Assembly: GCA_012962155.1 (NCBI GenBank)
Contig: DTXZ01000012.1
Span: 1-32,469, forward strand
Source of the DNA: Aquificales bacterium
GTDB lineage: Bacteria > Aquificota > Aquificia > Aquificales > QOAS01
DNA: 32,469 nucleotides
Direction of reading: 5' to 3'
Made by a program: the position numbers and the translations under genes
Shown: one piece after another, positions 19,231 to 28,477 of the stretch
Layout: each line of letters begins with the position of its first letter
How positions within the stretch are numbered: position 1 is the stretch's first letter
The notes under the pieces: generated by a model
Told to the model about the DNA's origin: nothing
Seen by the model: the letters and a program-made list of their open reading frames with translations, nothing else
Databases searched by the model: none

Positions 19231-20763
19231 ATGAAAGAGGGTGGTATAGTCGTTATCAACTTCGGTTCCCAATACGTTCAACTTATAGCCCGAAGGGTTA
19301 GGGAGTTAAACGTTTACAGCGAAATACTACCCTGGGATACACCTTTGGAGGAAATAATTAAAAGGAAACCTAAAGGAATAATTTTTTCGGGGGGACCCGC
19401 GTCGGTTTATTCAAAAGATGCACCTCTTCCACCCGAGGGGATATACGATTTAGGAATTCCCATTTTGGGTATCTGTTACGGACTACAAGTTTTGGCCCAT
19501 CAGCTTGGTGGTAAAGTTGCACCCGCGGATAAGCACGAATATGGAAGGGCAACCCTAACGGTTTTAAAGGAAAACAAACTGTTTAAGGGACTTCCAAAGG
19601 AGTTTCAGGTTTGGATGTCCCACGCGGATAAGGTTACCGAGCTTCCCCAAGGGTTTGAAGTTTTGGCGGTTTCCGACAACGCACCTTTTGCGGTTATAGC
19701 CAATCCCGAAAGGGAATTCTACGGCGTTCAATTTCATCCGGAAGTAACCCACACCCAATACGGAAGGCAAATAATAGCCAATTTTGTTTTTGAAATAGCC
19801 AAAGCTAACCGAAACTGGTTTATGGAAAACTTCGTTGAAGAGCAAATAAAAAAGATCCGCGAACAAGTGGGAGACAAAAAAGTAATAGCCGCCATTTCAG
19901 GCGGGGTTGATTCGACCGTTTCCGCGGTTCTAACCTACAAGGCTATAGGGGACAACCTTATTCCGATTTTCATAGACCACGGCTTACTGAGGGAAGGCGA
20001 AAGGCGGGAAGTTGAAAGGAACTTAAAGAGTTTGGGATTGCCCCTTAGGGTTGTAGATGCCGGTGAAATATTTCTTTCAAGATTGGAAGGGGTAGAAGAC
20101 CCCGAGGAGAAAAGGAAAATTATCGGACACACCTTCATAGAAGTCTTTGAAAGGGAAGCCAAAAAGTATGAAGGAGTTAAATTTTTACTACAAGGAACGC
20201 TTTACCCCGACGTTATAGAGAGTGCGGGAGTAAAAGGTGCGGCGAAAATAAAGAGCCACCACAACGTAGGTGGACTTCCCGAAATGATGAATCTAAAATT
20301 GCTAGAACCGTTAAGGGAACTCTTTAAGGATGAGGTTAGAAAATTGGGCAAGATTTTGGGAATTCCCGAAGAGGTTTTGGGGAGACATCCTTTCCCCGGT
20401 CCCGGATTGGCTATAAGAATTTTGGGACCCTTAACTAGGGAGGATTTAAATCTTCTGAGAAAGGCGGATAAAATTTTTATAGAGGAACTGAAGAAGTGGG
20501 GACTTTACGACAAGGTTTGGCAGGCTTTTGCGGTTTTATTACCCGTTAAGACCGTTGGGGTTATGGGTGACGTAAGAACTTACGAGAGGGTTGTAGCCCT
20601 TCGGGCTGTGGATAGCTCCGACGGAATGACCGCCGACTGGAGCAAACTCCCCTACCAGTTTTTAGACCACGTTATGAGAAGGATTATTAACGAGGTAAGG
20701 GGTATAAACAGGGTGGTTTACGATATCACATCCAAACCACCGGGAACCATAGAATGGGAGTAA
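19231..20763 (+). CDS. guaA: GMP synthase (glutamine-hydrolysing)
   Basis: GICYGLQ amidotransferase motif; [31 protein letters not shown]; ends KPPGTIEWE. Confidence 0.98.
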   Translation: MKEGGIVVINFGSQYVQLIARRVRELNVYSEILPWDTPLEEIIKRKPKGIIFSGGPASVYSKDAPLPPEGIYDLGIPILGICYGLQVLAHQLGGKVAPADKHEYGRATLTVLKENKLFKGLPKEFQVWMSHADKVTELPQGFEVLAVSDNAPFAVIANPEREFYGVQFHPEVTHTQYGRQIIANFVFEIAKANRNWFMENFVEEQIKKIREQVGDKKVIAAISGGVDSTVSAVLTYKAIGDNLIPIFIDHGLLREGERREVERNLKSLGLPLRVVDAGEIFLSRLEGVEDPEEKRKIIGHTFIEVFEREAKKYEGVKFLLQGTLYPDVIESAGVKGAAKIKSHHNVGGLPEMMNLKLLEPLRELFKDEVRKLGKILGIPEEVLGRHPFPGPGLAIRILGPLTREDLNLLRKADKIFIEELKKWGLYDKVWQAFAVLLPVKTVGVMGDVRTYERVVALRAVDSSDGMTADWSKLPYQFLDHVMRRIINEVRGINRVVYDITSKPPGTIEWE

Positions 20764-20765
20764 TT

Positions 20766-21383
20766 TTACTTTTCCCCTTTCGGGGTGGCTTTTGAAAAGA
20801 AAATCTCCCCGAAGGGGGTTTCCTGCCTTAAAACAACCTTTCCTTCGTAAGCCATATTGAGCAGTCCCCATAGTTTGGCTACGTAATCATCTTTTGTTGC
20901 TATTTTGTCAAAAGATACATCCTCACCCTCCTCCAATCGCTCCAGCAAAGAAAGCAGGTAGGATAGAACCTCCTCCAATTTGGCTTTGTGAAGGGGAGGC
21001 CCTTGGAAGGTAGAGTTTTTCCTCTCCACCTTTTTAGATGTTTTTCTTTTTCTTACAACCCTCTTTCGGGTTTCCAAAATAAACTCTCCCCCATCGGTGG
21101 AGTGAAATTCCTCTTCTATCTCCTTTAAGGTAATCCTTTTCCTAACCCTTGGGCGGGGCGGTTTGGGAAAAAGAATTTCCATTTGTTTCTTTATAAGGAA
21201 AGTTGCAAAGGCTACAATTTGGGCGGGAATCCTCAAATCTTTTAATTCCATTTGACCGATCACTTCTAAGTAACGGTTTATGAGCTTATCCAAATCCACA
21301 TCCCAAGGGTCTATTTTTCCTTCCTCCACCAAGCGATAGGCTAAATAAAGGGGCGACCTATCGAAATCCAATATTTCCTGCAT
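20766..21383 (-). CDS. scpA: Segregation and condensation protein A
   Basis: DRSPLYLAYRLVEEGKIDPWDVDLDKLINRYLEVIGQM...AQIVAFATFLIKKQMEILFP; C-terminal winged-helix LLNMAYEGKVVLRQETPFGEI. Confidence 0.88.
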   Translation of the reverse strand: MQEILDFDRSPLYLAYRLVEEGKIDPWDVDLDKLINRYLEVIGQMELKDLRIPAQIVAFATFLIKKQMEILFPKPPRPRVRKRITLKEIEEEFHSTDGGEFILETRKRVVRKRKTSKKVERKNSTFQGPPLHKAKLEEVLSYLLSLLERLEEGEDVSFDKIATKDDYVAKLWGLLNMAYEGKVVLRQETPFGEIFFSKATPKGEK

Positions 21384-21398
21384 TTAACTAAATACCTT

Positions 21399-21827
21399 AT
21401 GCGGCTATTTCAGATAATCGGTTACCACAACTCGGGAAAAACCACCTTGGCGACCTATTTAGCAGAGGAACTGAAAAAAAGGGGGCTAAAGGTGGGATAT
21501 ATAAAACACGACCCCAAGGGAAAGGGGGTGACCGACAAGAAAGGTTCCGACACCTTTAGGGTGAAAAGTTTTACCGAAAAAACGGCGTTGGTTTCTCCTT
21601 CCCACTTAACTATGTGGTTTATGAAAGAATTTACCCTCAAAGATGTTTTAAAGTTCTTTGAAGACTGCGATGTGGTTTTAGTGGAAGGCTTTAAATCGGA
21701 AAAAGGTTTTCCTAAAATTTTGGTAGGAAACTTGGAAAACGATGCCCTAAAGGGGGAAATCGTTTTAACAATTAAAGATAAAAAGGATTTTCCCACAGCC
21801 CTTGAGTGGATTTTGGAAAATTCTTAA
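21399..21827 (+). CDS. mobB: Molybdopterin-guanine dinucleotide biosynthesis protein MobB
   Basis: FQIIGYHNSGKTTLATYLAEELKKRGLKVGYIKHD; GSDTFR; VVLVEGFKSEKGFPKI. Confidence 0.92.
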   Translation: MRLFQIIGYHNSGKTTLATYLAEELKKRGLKVGYIKHDPKGKGVTDKKGSDTFRVKSFTEKTALVSPSHLTMWFMKEFTLKDVLKFFEDCDVVLVEGFKSEKGFPKILVGNLENDALKGEIVLTIKDKKDFPTALEWILENS

Positions 21828-21874
21828 AAAAGATGATAGGCGGGTTGGGATGGTTAAATTAATTTAAGATTGAA

Positions 21875-22768
21875 ATGGTAAATAAAGCTATAATTCCGGT
21901 AGCCGGTTGGGGAACAAGATTCCTGCCCGCAACGAAGGCTATGCCTAAAGAGATGCTCCCCATAGTTGACAAGCCCGTAATTCAGTATATAGTGGAGGAA
22001 CTTCTTGAGGCAGGTGTTTACAACATAATATTTGTTACCGGTAGGCACAAAAGGGCTATTGAAGACCACTTTGACCTCAACCCCGATTTGGAACTTCATC
22101 TTGAACGGGCGGGTAAAAAGAAACTCCTTGGGGAGGTTAGAAAAATTAGCCACCTTGTAAATCCGATTTTTATCCGCCAAAAGGAGCAAAAGGGGTTGGG
22201 TCACGCCATTTTAACCGCCAAAGCTACCTTGGGTTCGGAAGAGCCCTTTATAGTCTCCCTCGGAGATATTATCATCAAGGGAATAAACACCATTGACATA
22301 ATGAGGCAAATATATCACCGCTACGGTAAAAGTGTGATTATTCTTTTTGAGGTTCCCCGTAAGGATGTTTTCAAATACGGTATAGCCAAAGTTAGGAAAA
22401 TAGACAACGATACGTTCCTCGTAGAGGACATTGTGGAGAAACCTTCCCCTCAAGAGGCTCCTTCAAATTACGCGGTGGTGGGGAGATATCTGTTTACACC
22501 GACTATTTGGGAGAAGCTGGAGAAGACCAAACCTGGTAAAGGTGGGGAAATACAACTTACCGACGCTATAAAGGAGCTTTTAAAAGAAGAAGCGGTTTAC
22601 GCGTACAAAATAGATAGAAACTCGGTTTTTGATACGGGAAATAAACTGGACTACCTAAAGACGGTTATAACCTTTGCCCTTGAGAGGGAGGATATAAACG
22701 GTGAACTACTGGAGTTTTTGAGGGAAAAAATTGAAGAAAAAGCTAAGGAAAAGGATAAAAAGGATTAA
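21875..22768 (+). CDS. galU: UTP--glucose-1-phosphate uridylyltransferase
   Basis: KAIIPVAGWGTRFLPATKAMPKEMLPIVDKPVIQYIVEE; RQKEQKGLGHAILTA; GGEIQLTDAI. Confidence 0.97.
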   Translation: MVNKAIIPVAGWGTRFLPATKAMPKEMLPIVDKPVIQYIVEELLEAGVYNIIFVTGRHKRAIEDHFDLNPDLELHLERAGKKKLLGEVRKISHLVNPIFIRQKEQKGLGHAILTAKATLGSEEPFIVSLGDIIIKGINTIDIMRQIYHRYGKSVIILFEVPRKDVFKYGIAKVRKIDNDTFLVEDIVEKPSPQEAPSNYAVVGRYLFTPTIWEKLEKTKPGKGGEIQLTDAIKELLKEEAVYAYKIDRNSVFDTGNKLDYLKTVITFALEREDINGELLEFLREKIEEKAKEKDKKD

Positions 22769-23706
22769 CGGAGCATTCCTTGAACAACTACGTCGGTAGC
22801 CTCTTCTTCCGTTAAACCTTTTGCCATTAAGGTTTCCAATTGCTTTCTATCTATTTTTCCTATTGAAGCCTCGTGGGTTAATTTAGCGGTGTCGTTTGTG
22901 GACACCAATATGGGTATATTCTTCAAAACCACGTTTTCACCTTTAACAACTTCTGCACAATCTATGTGGCAGCGGGAATTGGGGGCTTCTCCGTAGGCTT
23001 CACCTTTAAATTCCGCCTTGGCGCCGTCCAATGCTATAATCCTGGATTTGGAAAGCCCGCGGGAACCCTCACCGACCAATCTCATAATATCTTCAACGAC
23101 TACATCGTCTCCTGCGGTAGCCTTCATTTTAGCCTCTACAATTGCAACCGCTTTGGGTCCGAGTTCACCGTAGAATTTGGTTTTAAATTTGCCACTCTTT
23201 TGGTCGGTTACCTTTAGGAGGTTGTAAAAGTATGCCCCTTCCTCAAGGTAAGCGTTGAGCTCCGCATAAAAGTTTATATCCGAAGTTATATCGTGGTAGT
23301 GAATATCGTAAAGCTCTACCTTTGCCTTTTTACCCAAACGAACGGTTACTAAATCCTTCCTGTTTAGGGATTGTCCGGGACCTATTAGCGCAAAGGTGTA
23401 AATCTTTACTTGGGCCCCTTCCCCCACTATTAGCTCTTGCTCGTTTACGTGCCGATCTCCGTAGTTAAAATTTCCAAAACAGAGTGCTATGGGGTAGTCA
23501 ATTTTTACACCGGGTTCGATAACGGTTTTCATTTTTATACCAAGCTCGGTGGGGACTACTTCCGACTTTATTCCCTCTATGGGTTTTTTATATAAAATCT
23601 CGTTTTTATCAACAAAAAAGGCTAAATCTTCCGCTTTAAAATTTACACCTACCTTGTGGAGGAAATCAACACCCTGTAAAATTCTTCCGTCTAGATTAAC
23701 ATTCAT
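22765..23706 (-). CDS. SufB/SufD-family Fe-S assembly scaffold (minimal SufBC type)
   Basis: SRGLSKSRIIALDGAKAEFKGEAYGEAPNSRCHIDCAEVVKGENVVLKNIPILVSTNDTAKLTHEASIGKIDRKQLETLMAKGLTEEEA; adjacent to sufC. Confidence 0.92.
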   Translation of the reverse strand: MNVNLDGRILQGVDFLHKVGVNFKAEDLAFFVDKNEILYKKPIEGIKSEVVPTELGIKMKTVIEPGVKIDYPIALCFGNFNYGDRHVNEQELIVGEGAQVKIYTFALIGPGQSLNRKDLVTVRLGKKAKVELYDIHYHDITSDINFYAELNAYLEEGAYFYNLLKVTDQKSGKFKTKFYGELGPKAVAIVEAKMKATAGDDVVVEDIMRLVGEGSRGLSKSRIIALDGAKAEFKGEAYGEAPNSRCHIDCAEVVKGENVVLKNIPILVSTNDTAKLTHEASIGKIDRKQLETLMAKGLTEEEATDVVVQGMLR

Positions 23707-23720
23707 GACTTAACCTCCTT

Positions 23721-24467
23721 TTATTGCTTTAGACCTTTAACTAGCTCGGGATTGTGCACCTCACAGATGAGGCACTCTTTTTCAAATTTTCGAATAACCC
23801 TTTCGGGGTCGCCGGTTTCAACTATAGTCCCGTTACACATCAGGGAAGCTCTATCCGCAATGAGGGCTAGGTTTTCCCTATGGGTTATAACCAATAAGGT
23901 GGTTCCTTCCTCTCTCATGGTTTTAAAGAGATTTCCAATCTCGTCTATGGAAACAAAATCTATTCCGCTATCTATTTCGTCGAGAATGGCCAATTTGGGT
24001 TTCATACACATAATAGAGGCCAACTCTATTCTCTTCCTTTCTCCACCCGAAAGGCTGTCGTCCAGAAAACGTTTTAAGTATTCCTTAGGTTCTAAACCAA
24101 CCTTTCTTAAGCAAGCTTCAATATCGGCGGAAGGGTTATTTCTGGCGGACAGTTTCAAATACTCCTCCACGGTAATACCTTCGAAACGGGCGGGTTCCTG
24201 AAAGGCTATGGTTAATCCCAACCTCGCCCTTTCGTGTAAAGGTTTTCCGTTTATATTTTTTCCGTCAAAAATTATTTCACCCTCGGAAGGTTTTTCGTAT
24301 CCTCCCGAACCCGCTATTAGATTTGCCAAGGTTGATTTCCCCGCTCCGTTGGGACCTAAAATTACATGAATCTCTCCCTTTTTTACGTCCAAGTTAACAC
24401 CTTTTAGAATTTCCTTATCTTCCTCAGTTTTGTATTTTAAATTTCTAACCTCTAAAAGTGCGCCCAT
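23721..24467 (-). CDS. sufC: Fe-S cluster assembly ATPase SufC
   Basis: VILGPNGAGKSTLANLIAGSGGYE...; LSGGERKRIELASIMCMKPKLAILDEIDSGIDFVSI. Confidence 0.96.
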   Translation of the reverse strand: MGALLEVRNLKYKTEEDKEILKGVNLDVKKGEIHVILGPNGAGKSTLANLIAGSGGYEKPSEGEIIFDGKNINGKPLHERARLGLTIAFQEPARFEGITVEEYLKLSARNNPSADIEACLRKVGLEPKEYLKRFLDDSLSGGERKRIELASIMCMKPKLAILDEIDSGIDFVSIDEIGNLFKTMREEGTTLLVITHRENLALIADRASLMCNGTIVETGDPERVIRKFEKECLICEVHNPELVKGLKQ

Positions 24468-24503
24468 TTGAAACCCCCAAAGCCCTTTTAAAGAAAAAAA
24501 ACT

Positions 24504-24524
24504 CCCCGAAAAAAGGGGTTTTTT
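24504..24524 (-). terminator. Terminator/attenuator-like hairpin upstream of sufC
   Basis: Minus strand AAAAAACCCC-TTTTTTC-GGGGAGTTTTTTTT; the stem ends 36 nt before the sufC ATG. Confidence 0.4.
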
Positions 24525-24602
24525 ACCTCTTAATTTTGAACTTACTCTTTTTTTTTAATAGGTTATGAGTTTCGCGAGGTTAATAGGTAGTTTTTGCAAA
24601 GG

Positions 24603-24631
24603 TTTGAACTAACGAAGCTCACAAGTTCAAA
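24603..24631 (-). terminator. Inverted repeat at the sbcD stop codon, possible terminator
   Basis: TTTGAACT ... AGTTCAAA perfect 8-bp inverted repeat overlapping the TGA. Confidence 0.35.
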
Positions 24632-25781
24632 TTTTCTCCTCCAGCAATTTTTTAATAACCCTTTCCGCCTCCGTATTCCATTCCCTACCTTGGGATTTGT
24701 AGTAAGCCTTTAATACTTCTACGGGGTTTCTTAAGTTTAAGGTTCCTCTATTGGAGCTGTTTTTTTCTTTCTTCCTTTTTAAGCGGTCTTGTGGGTAGAC
24801 TCTCAGCAGATTTTCGCCAAAGATTTCCTCCAATTTTCGTTTTCTGAGCATAAACTCTTGCGGGGTATCCGCTTCCACCGTAACCCAGTAGTAAGTGTTT
24901 TCCTTTTTAAACCGCACAAGGTTGCCTACCCTATCCCCCTTCCTAAGGGTTAGCTTTTCAAACCTCGTTAAAAGGGAAAGCTTTATTTTTTCCACTTTGG
25001 GATTTTTCCCTTCCAAAATCACGAAGTTGAAGAACTTATCCTGCCCACTTTCGCCGAAATCCAATTGGTATAGGGAACCGGTGTAGTAGGCGGTCGTGGG
25101 AGACTCTTGCAACCTCTGGTATCGGTGGACGTGCCCCAAAGCGATGTAGTCAAAAGTAGGGGGCAAGACACTTTGGGAAACCGCGTAGGCGTCGCTAACC
25201 GTAACCTCTATTTCGCTGTTGCCGATTTTTGAACCGGCAAAAAACAGATGCCCTATCAGGATTTTCCATTTAAAGTTTTCTACCTTTTTTTCCACATAGA
25301 GTAAGAGTTTCTTTACCGCTTCCGAATATTGGATTTTGGCCCTCTGCACTCCCTCGCCCAGGTCGGTTATAGCCCTTTCACTTATAAAGGGAATGCCTAC
25401 AAAGGCTAACTCTCCGTCCGCAAAGACCAATTTATTGGCGGTGGGGCGGGTAAAGAGTTTTATATCAAACTTTTCCATCCAAGGGGTTTGGGCTTCTAAA
25501 AATTGTACGCTATCGTGATTTCCGCTTACCGCAACGATTTTCGTTTTCAGTTCGCCAACCTTTACGAAAAATTCCGTTATCAGTCCTAAACTTTCCGCAT
25601 CGGGAAGTTTCTTGTCAAATATATCTCCCGCAACCAGAAGGTAATCTGCCTTTTCCGACTTTATAAGATCCAAAACCTGATTGAGCGAGTGCAGGAGGTC
25701 TTTATTACGGTTTAACCTCCGCTCGTTGGTTTTTCCCGCGTGCAAATCCGCTATGTGAACAAGACGAATAGTTCTCATCAC
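24627..25781 (-). CDS. SbcD/Mre11-family DNA repair exonuclease
   Basis: RLVHIADLHAGKTN, LLVAGDIFDKKLP, AVSGNHDS, ILIGHLFFAG and YIALGHVHRYQ metallophosphoesterase motifs. Confidence 0.9.
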   Translation of the reverse strand: MMRTIRLVHIADLHAGKTNERRLNRNKDLLHSLNQVLDLIKSEKADYLLVAGDIFDKKLPDAESLGLITEFFVKVGELKTKIVAVSGNHDSVQFLEAQTPWMEKFDIKLFTRPTANKLVFADGELAFVGIPFISERAITDLGEGVQRAKIQYSEAVKKLLLYVEKKVENFKWKILIGHLFFAGSKIGNSEIEVTVSDAYAVSQSVLPPTFDYIALGHVHRYQRLQESPTTAYYTGSLYQLDFGESGQDKFFNFVILEGKNPKVEKIKLSLLTRFEKLTLRKGDRVGNLVRFKKENTYYWVTVEADTPQEFMLRKRKLEEIFGENLLRVYPQDRLKRKKEKNSSNRGTLNLRNPVEVLKAYYKSQGREWNTEAERVIKKLLEEKI

Positions 25782-26530
25782 CTCAGAGAGTAATAAAGTA
25801 GTCCCAAATACTCCTTAAGGGCCTTGGAAGAAATGTTTAACCAATAGGAGGTTGGAAATAGCTTGTAGACCGTAAAGGGTGCTTTGGAGGTTTTAAAATC
25901 CACCGGAATGGGGACTAAATTCTTTACCCCTGCCTTGGAAAAGAGGTGTACCGCCCTCCTCATGTGGTAGGCGGAGGTTATTAGGCATACCTTTTTTGTT
26001 CCAACGAGCTTTGCCACAAAAAGGGCATTTTCAAAAGTATCCCTACTCCTGTCTTCCGCAATAATATCCCCTTTTTCCACCCCCAGACTTACTAACAAAT
26101 CTTTTATAACCAAACCTTCGGGGTGACTTTCCCTTACCGAGTATCCGCTTGCTACTATTTTTCTCGGTTTTTGCCGGTAAAGGAGGTATGCCCCCACCGC
26201 CCTTTTAAAGGAATCCCCGTTTAGGTCGTTTTTTAATTCCAAAAAGGGTGCACCCCTTTTGACGCCTCCGCCGAGAAGGACCAAATACTGGCAAGAATTT
26301 CTAATTTCTTTGGGGGGGACTTTAAAAGATTCCTCCAAGGGTGATATCAGCAGGCTTGCTCCAACTTCGGTAGAGAGAAAATACAAAGCAAACCCCACCG
26401 CAAGGGTTATGTAACTTGCAAATTTTACCCCCTTTTTGATCAGGTAAAATCCCAAAACCAGTAGGAACAAAACGAGGTTACCGGGTGGAAGGAGGACAAA
26501 GTAAGTTATTAACTTTTTTAGAAAAAACAT
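25778..26530 (-). CDS. YdcF/ElyC-like DUF218 membrane protein
   Basis: Two N-terminal TM helices; LVLLGGGV...R...A..LYRQ...IVASGYS; EDRSRDTFENALFVAKLV; CLITSAYHMRRAVHLFSKAG. Confidence 0.9.
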   Translation of the reverse strand: MFFLKKLITYFVLLPPGNLVLFLLVLGFYLIKKGVKFASYITLAVGFALYFLSTEVGASLLISPLEESFKVPPKEIRNSCQYLVLLGGGVKRGAPFLELKNDLNGDSFKRAVGAYLLYRQKPRKIVASGYSVRESHPEGLVIKDLLVSLGVEKGDIIAEDRSRDTFENALFVAKLVGTKKVCLITSAYHMRRAVHLFSKAGVKNLVPIPVDFKTSKAPFTVYKLFPTSYWLNISSKALKEYLGLLYYSLR

Positions 26531-26544
26531 AGAAATAACTTACT

Positions 26545-27129
26545 ATGAAGGTTGAATTCGTAAAAAGCGTATACCGTCTGGAGGACCTGCCCAAAACCAA
26601 CGAACCGAGGAGGGAGGTGGTTTTCGTAGGTAGGTCTAACGTGGGTAAGTCTTCCCTGCTCAATATGTTGGTCGGGAGGAATATAGCCCGTGTCGGTAGA
26701 ACGCCGGGAAGAACCCGTTCAATAAATTACTTCCGTTGGGACTTTGAGGGTTTAAAGGCTTTTTTAGTAGACCTGCCCGGATACGGCTTTGCCAAAGGAG
26801 ACCGAAAGGAAATAGAGAATTGGAAAAAACTCATAGAAGGTTATTTCCGCCTAAAGGCGGGAGACATTGGGTTGGTTTTGGTCCTCATAGATGCAAAGGT
26901 GGGACCTACGGAAGATGACAAGGCACTTTTGAGTTGGCTGAAATACTTAAATGTGCCCTTTGAAGTTGTTTTAACGAAAACCGACAAGGCTACCCAAAAG
27001 GAACTGGCCCAAACGAAAAAAAAGCTAAAGGCTTTGGGAATAAATCCCGCGGTAAGGACCTCCGCAAAGGAGGGACAGGGTAAAGAAAAACTTTTAAAGG
27101 TAATAGCCCAAGCCCTCAGGGGCGGATGA
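26545..27129 (+). CDS. engB: Ribosome biogenesis GTPase EngB/YsxC
   Basis: VVFVGRSNVGKSSLLNMLVGR; TPGRTRSINYF; LVDLPGYGFAKG; LTKTDKATQKE. Confidence 0.96.
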   Translation: MKVEFVKSVYRLEDLPKTNEPRREVVFVGRSNVGKSSLLNMLVGRNIARVGRTPGRTRSINYFRWDFEGLKAFLVDLPGYGFAKGDRKEIENWKKLIEGYFRLKAGDIGLVLVLIDAKVGPTEDDKALLSWLKYLNVPFEVVLTKTDKATQKELAQTKKKLKALGINPAVRTSAKEGQGKEKLLKVIAQALRGG

Positions 27130-27448
27130 TTTTTATCGGTGCACACCCGTTGTTGTAATAGGGAAGGTTTTCAACCTCAAAGGTTACCTTGTCTCCCTTT
27201 TTTAAACCTTGTAGGGAGTTACACTTTGCGGGCTTTAAACACAAAAGGGTTGCGGTATTGAGCTCGTAACAAAAAAGTTTGCAATTTTCTACCCTTTCAA
27301 CCTCACAGGAATAGGTCCGATTGGGAAGTAAAACCGCAACTTGGGAGAGTCCCTCTTCCCTTAACTTTTGGGGTAGGTTTAGAAATAGATTTATGACAAG
27401 GAGAGTAAGGAGCGAAACTATTATCAGCCTAAGCCAGTTGGGAAACAT
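27116..27448 (-). CDS. Small membrane-anchored hypothetical protein
   Basis: 110 aa, one N-terminal TM helix (LRLIIVSLLTLLVINLFLNL), six Cys in the extracytoplasmic part. Confidence 0.65.
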   Translation of the reverse strand: MFPNWLRLIIVSLLTLLVINLFLNLPQKLREEGLSQVAVLLPNRTYSCEVERVENCKLFCYELNTATLLCLKPAKCNSLQGLKKGDKVTFEVENLPYYNNGCAPIKIIRP

Positions 27449-27475
27449 CGGAGATGGTATTATCTCCCATTAGGG

Positions 27476-28477
27476 ATGCTCCGATTCTTTCCCGCAGAAA
27501 GGGAGGTAAGAAACGAGGAATACCAACCGAAAAAGTTCGTAAAAACCTTGGAGCCCTTCCTTGAGGTTAAAAGGGAAAACTGGAAACCTATAAAGGTGGG
27601 TGGCAACCTTCCGCCCAAAATAGTTTTCATAGACGGTGTTAGGAGAACCGAATATAGGGTTGAAATATTTGACGGAAACCGCTTTGCGGGAGAGGGAATT
27701 TTCATCTCCATAGGTGCGGGGGCTTTGCTAATTGACCGCTCTTTGGACAGGGTGGATTACAAGCTCCTTTATAGGAACGTTAAAAGGTATTTTATCCACA
27801 ACGCCAAGGGGGTAAAGGTTCCACCCCGCTGGGAAACAACCGTTGGGGAAACCAAATTGGTTTTTGAAACTATGGACTCACCTATGGAGAACGTTTCCGA
27901 ATATGCAAATGGGGTTATGAAAAAAATGGAGCTGGAGGTTTTAAGACAGGTTTACGGTTCCGATATCTTTGTGGTTAGCGACGGACCGGTAAAAACTACG
28001 AAGTTTCTCCCCAATGTAATATACCTCGTAAAGGAGAGCAGGTATTTTTACCTCCAAGGATTGGAAGAGGTCCTCTTTAACATAAAGGGAGGGGAAAGAA
28101 CTCCCCTTTTCCTATTTGAGGAGGAGGCAAAGAGAACCAAAGGCGGTAAAACGGAGGGAGTAAAGGTTAAAAAGGTAGGCTGCTATGTAAGGCTAGCCCC
28201 AGTTCATCCCCAAATGGCGGTAGAAAATCCATTGGCGGGAATAGCCCGTTTGGAAGTCCCCCACGGGGGGGATTTAAAACTTTTAAAAGAGATTATGGAA
28301 AAGGGGGCAAGTGTGGCCGTTTACTTTGCCAACGACCCGCTCCGAGATAGGCGTTCTCCACAAAACTTGACCCCCATAGCGGCTTTGGAAAAGGAGCTTA
28401 GGAGGCTTCTAGGAAAATACGAAATCATAAGGCGAAGGGTAGGGACCACCTTACTCTCCCTTTTGAGTGGAAGTTAA
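27476..28477 (+). CDS. NurA-like nuclease domain protein
   Basis: KIVFIDGVRRTEYRVEI near the N-terminus; VRLAPVHPQMAVENPLAGIARLEVP...ANDPLRDRRSPQNLTPIAALEKELRRLLGKYEIIRR at the C-terminus resembles NurA (DG motif and PQN-L-xPIxxLExxLRxxxG). Confidence 0.55.
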   Translation: MLRFFPAEREVRNEEYQPKKFVKTLEPFLEVKRENWKPIKVGGNLPPKIVFIDGVRRTEYRVEIFDGNRFAGEGIFISIGAGALLIDRSLDRVDYKLLYRNVKRYFIHNAKGVKVPPRWETTVGETKLVFETMDSPMENVSEYANGVMKKMELEVLRQVYGSDIFVVSDGPVKTTKFLPNVIYLVKESRYFYLQGLEEVLFNIKGGERTPLFLFEEEAKRTKGGKTEGVKVKKVGCYVRLAPVHPQMAVENPLAGIARLEVPHGGDLKLLKEIMEKGASVAVYFANDPLRDRRSPQNLTPIAALEKELRRLLGKYEIIRRRVGTTLLSLLSGS

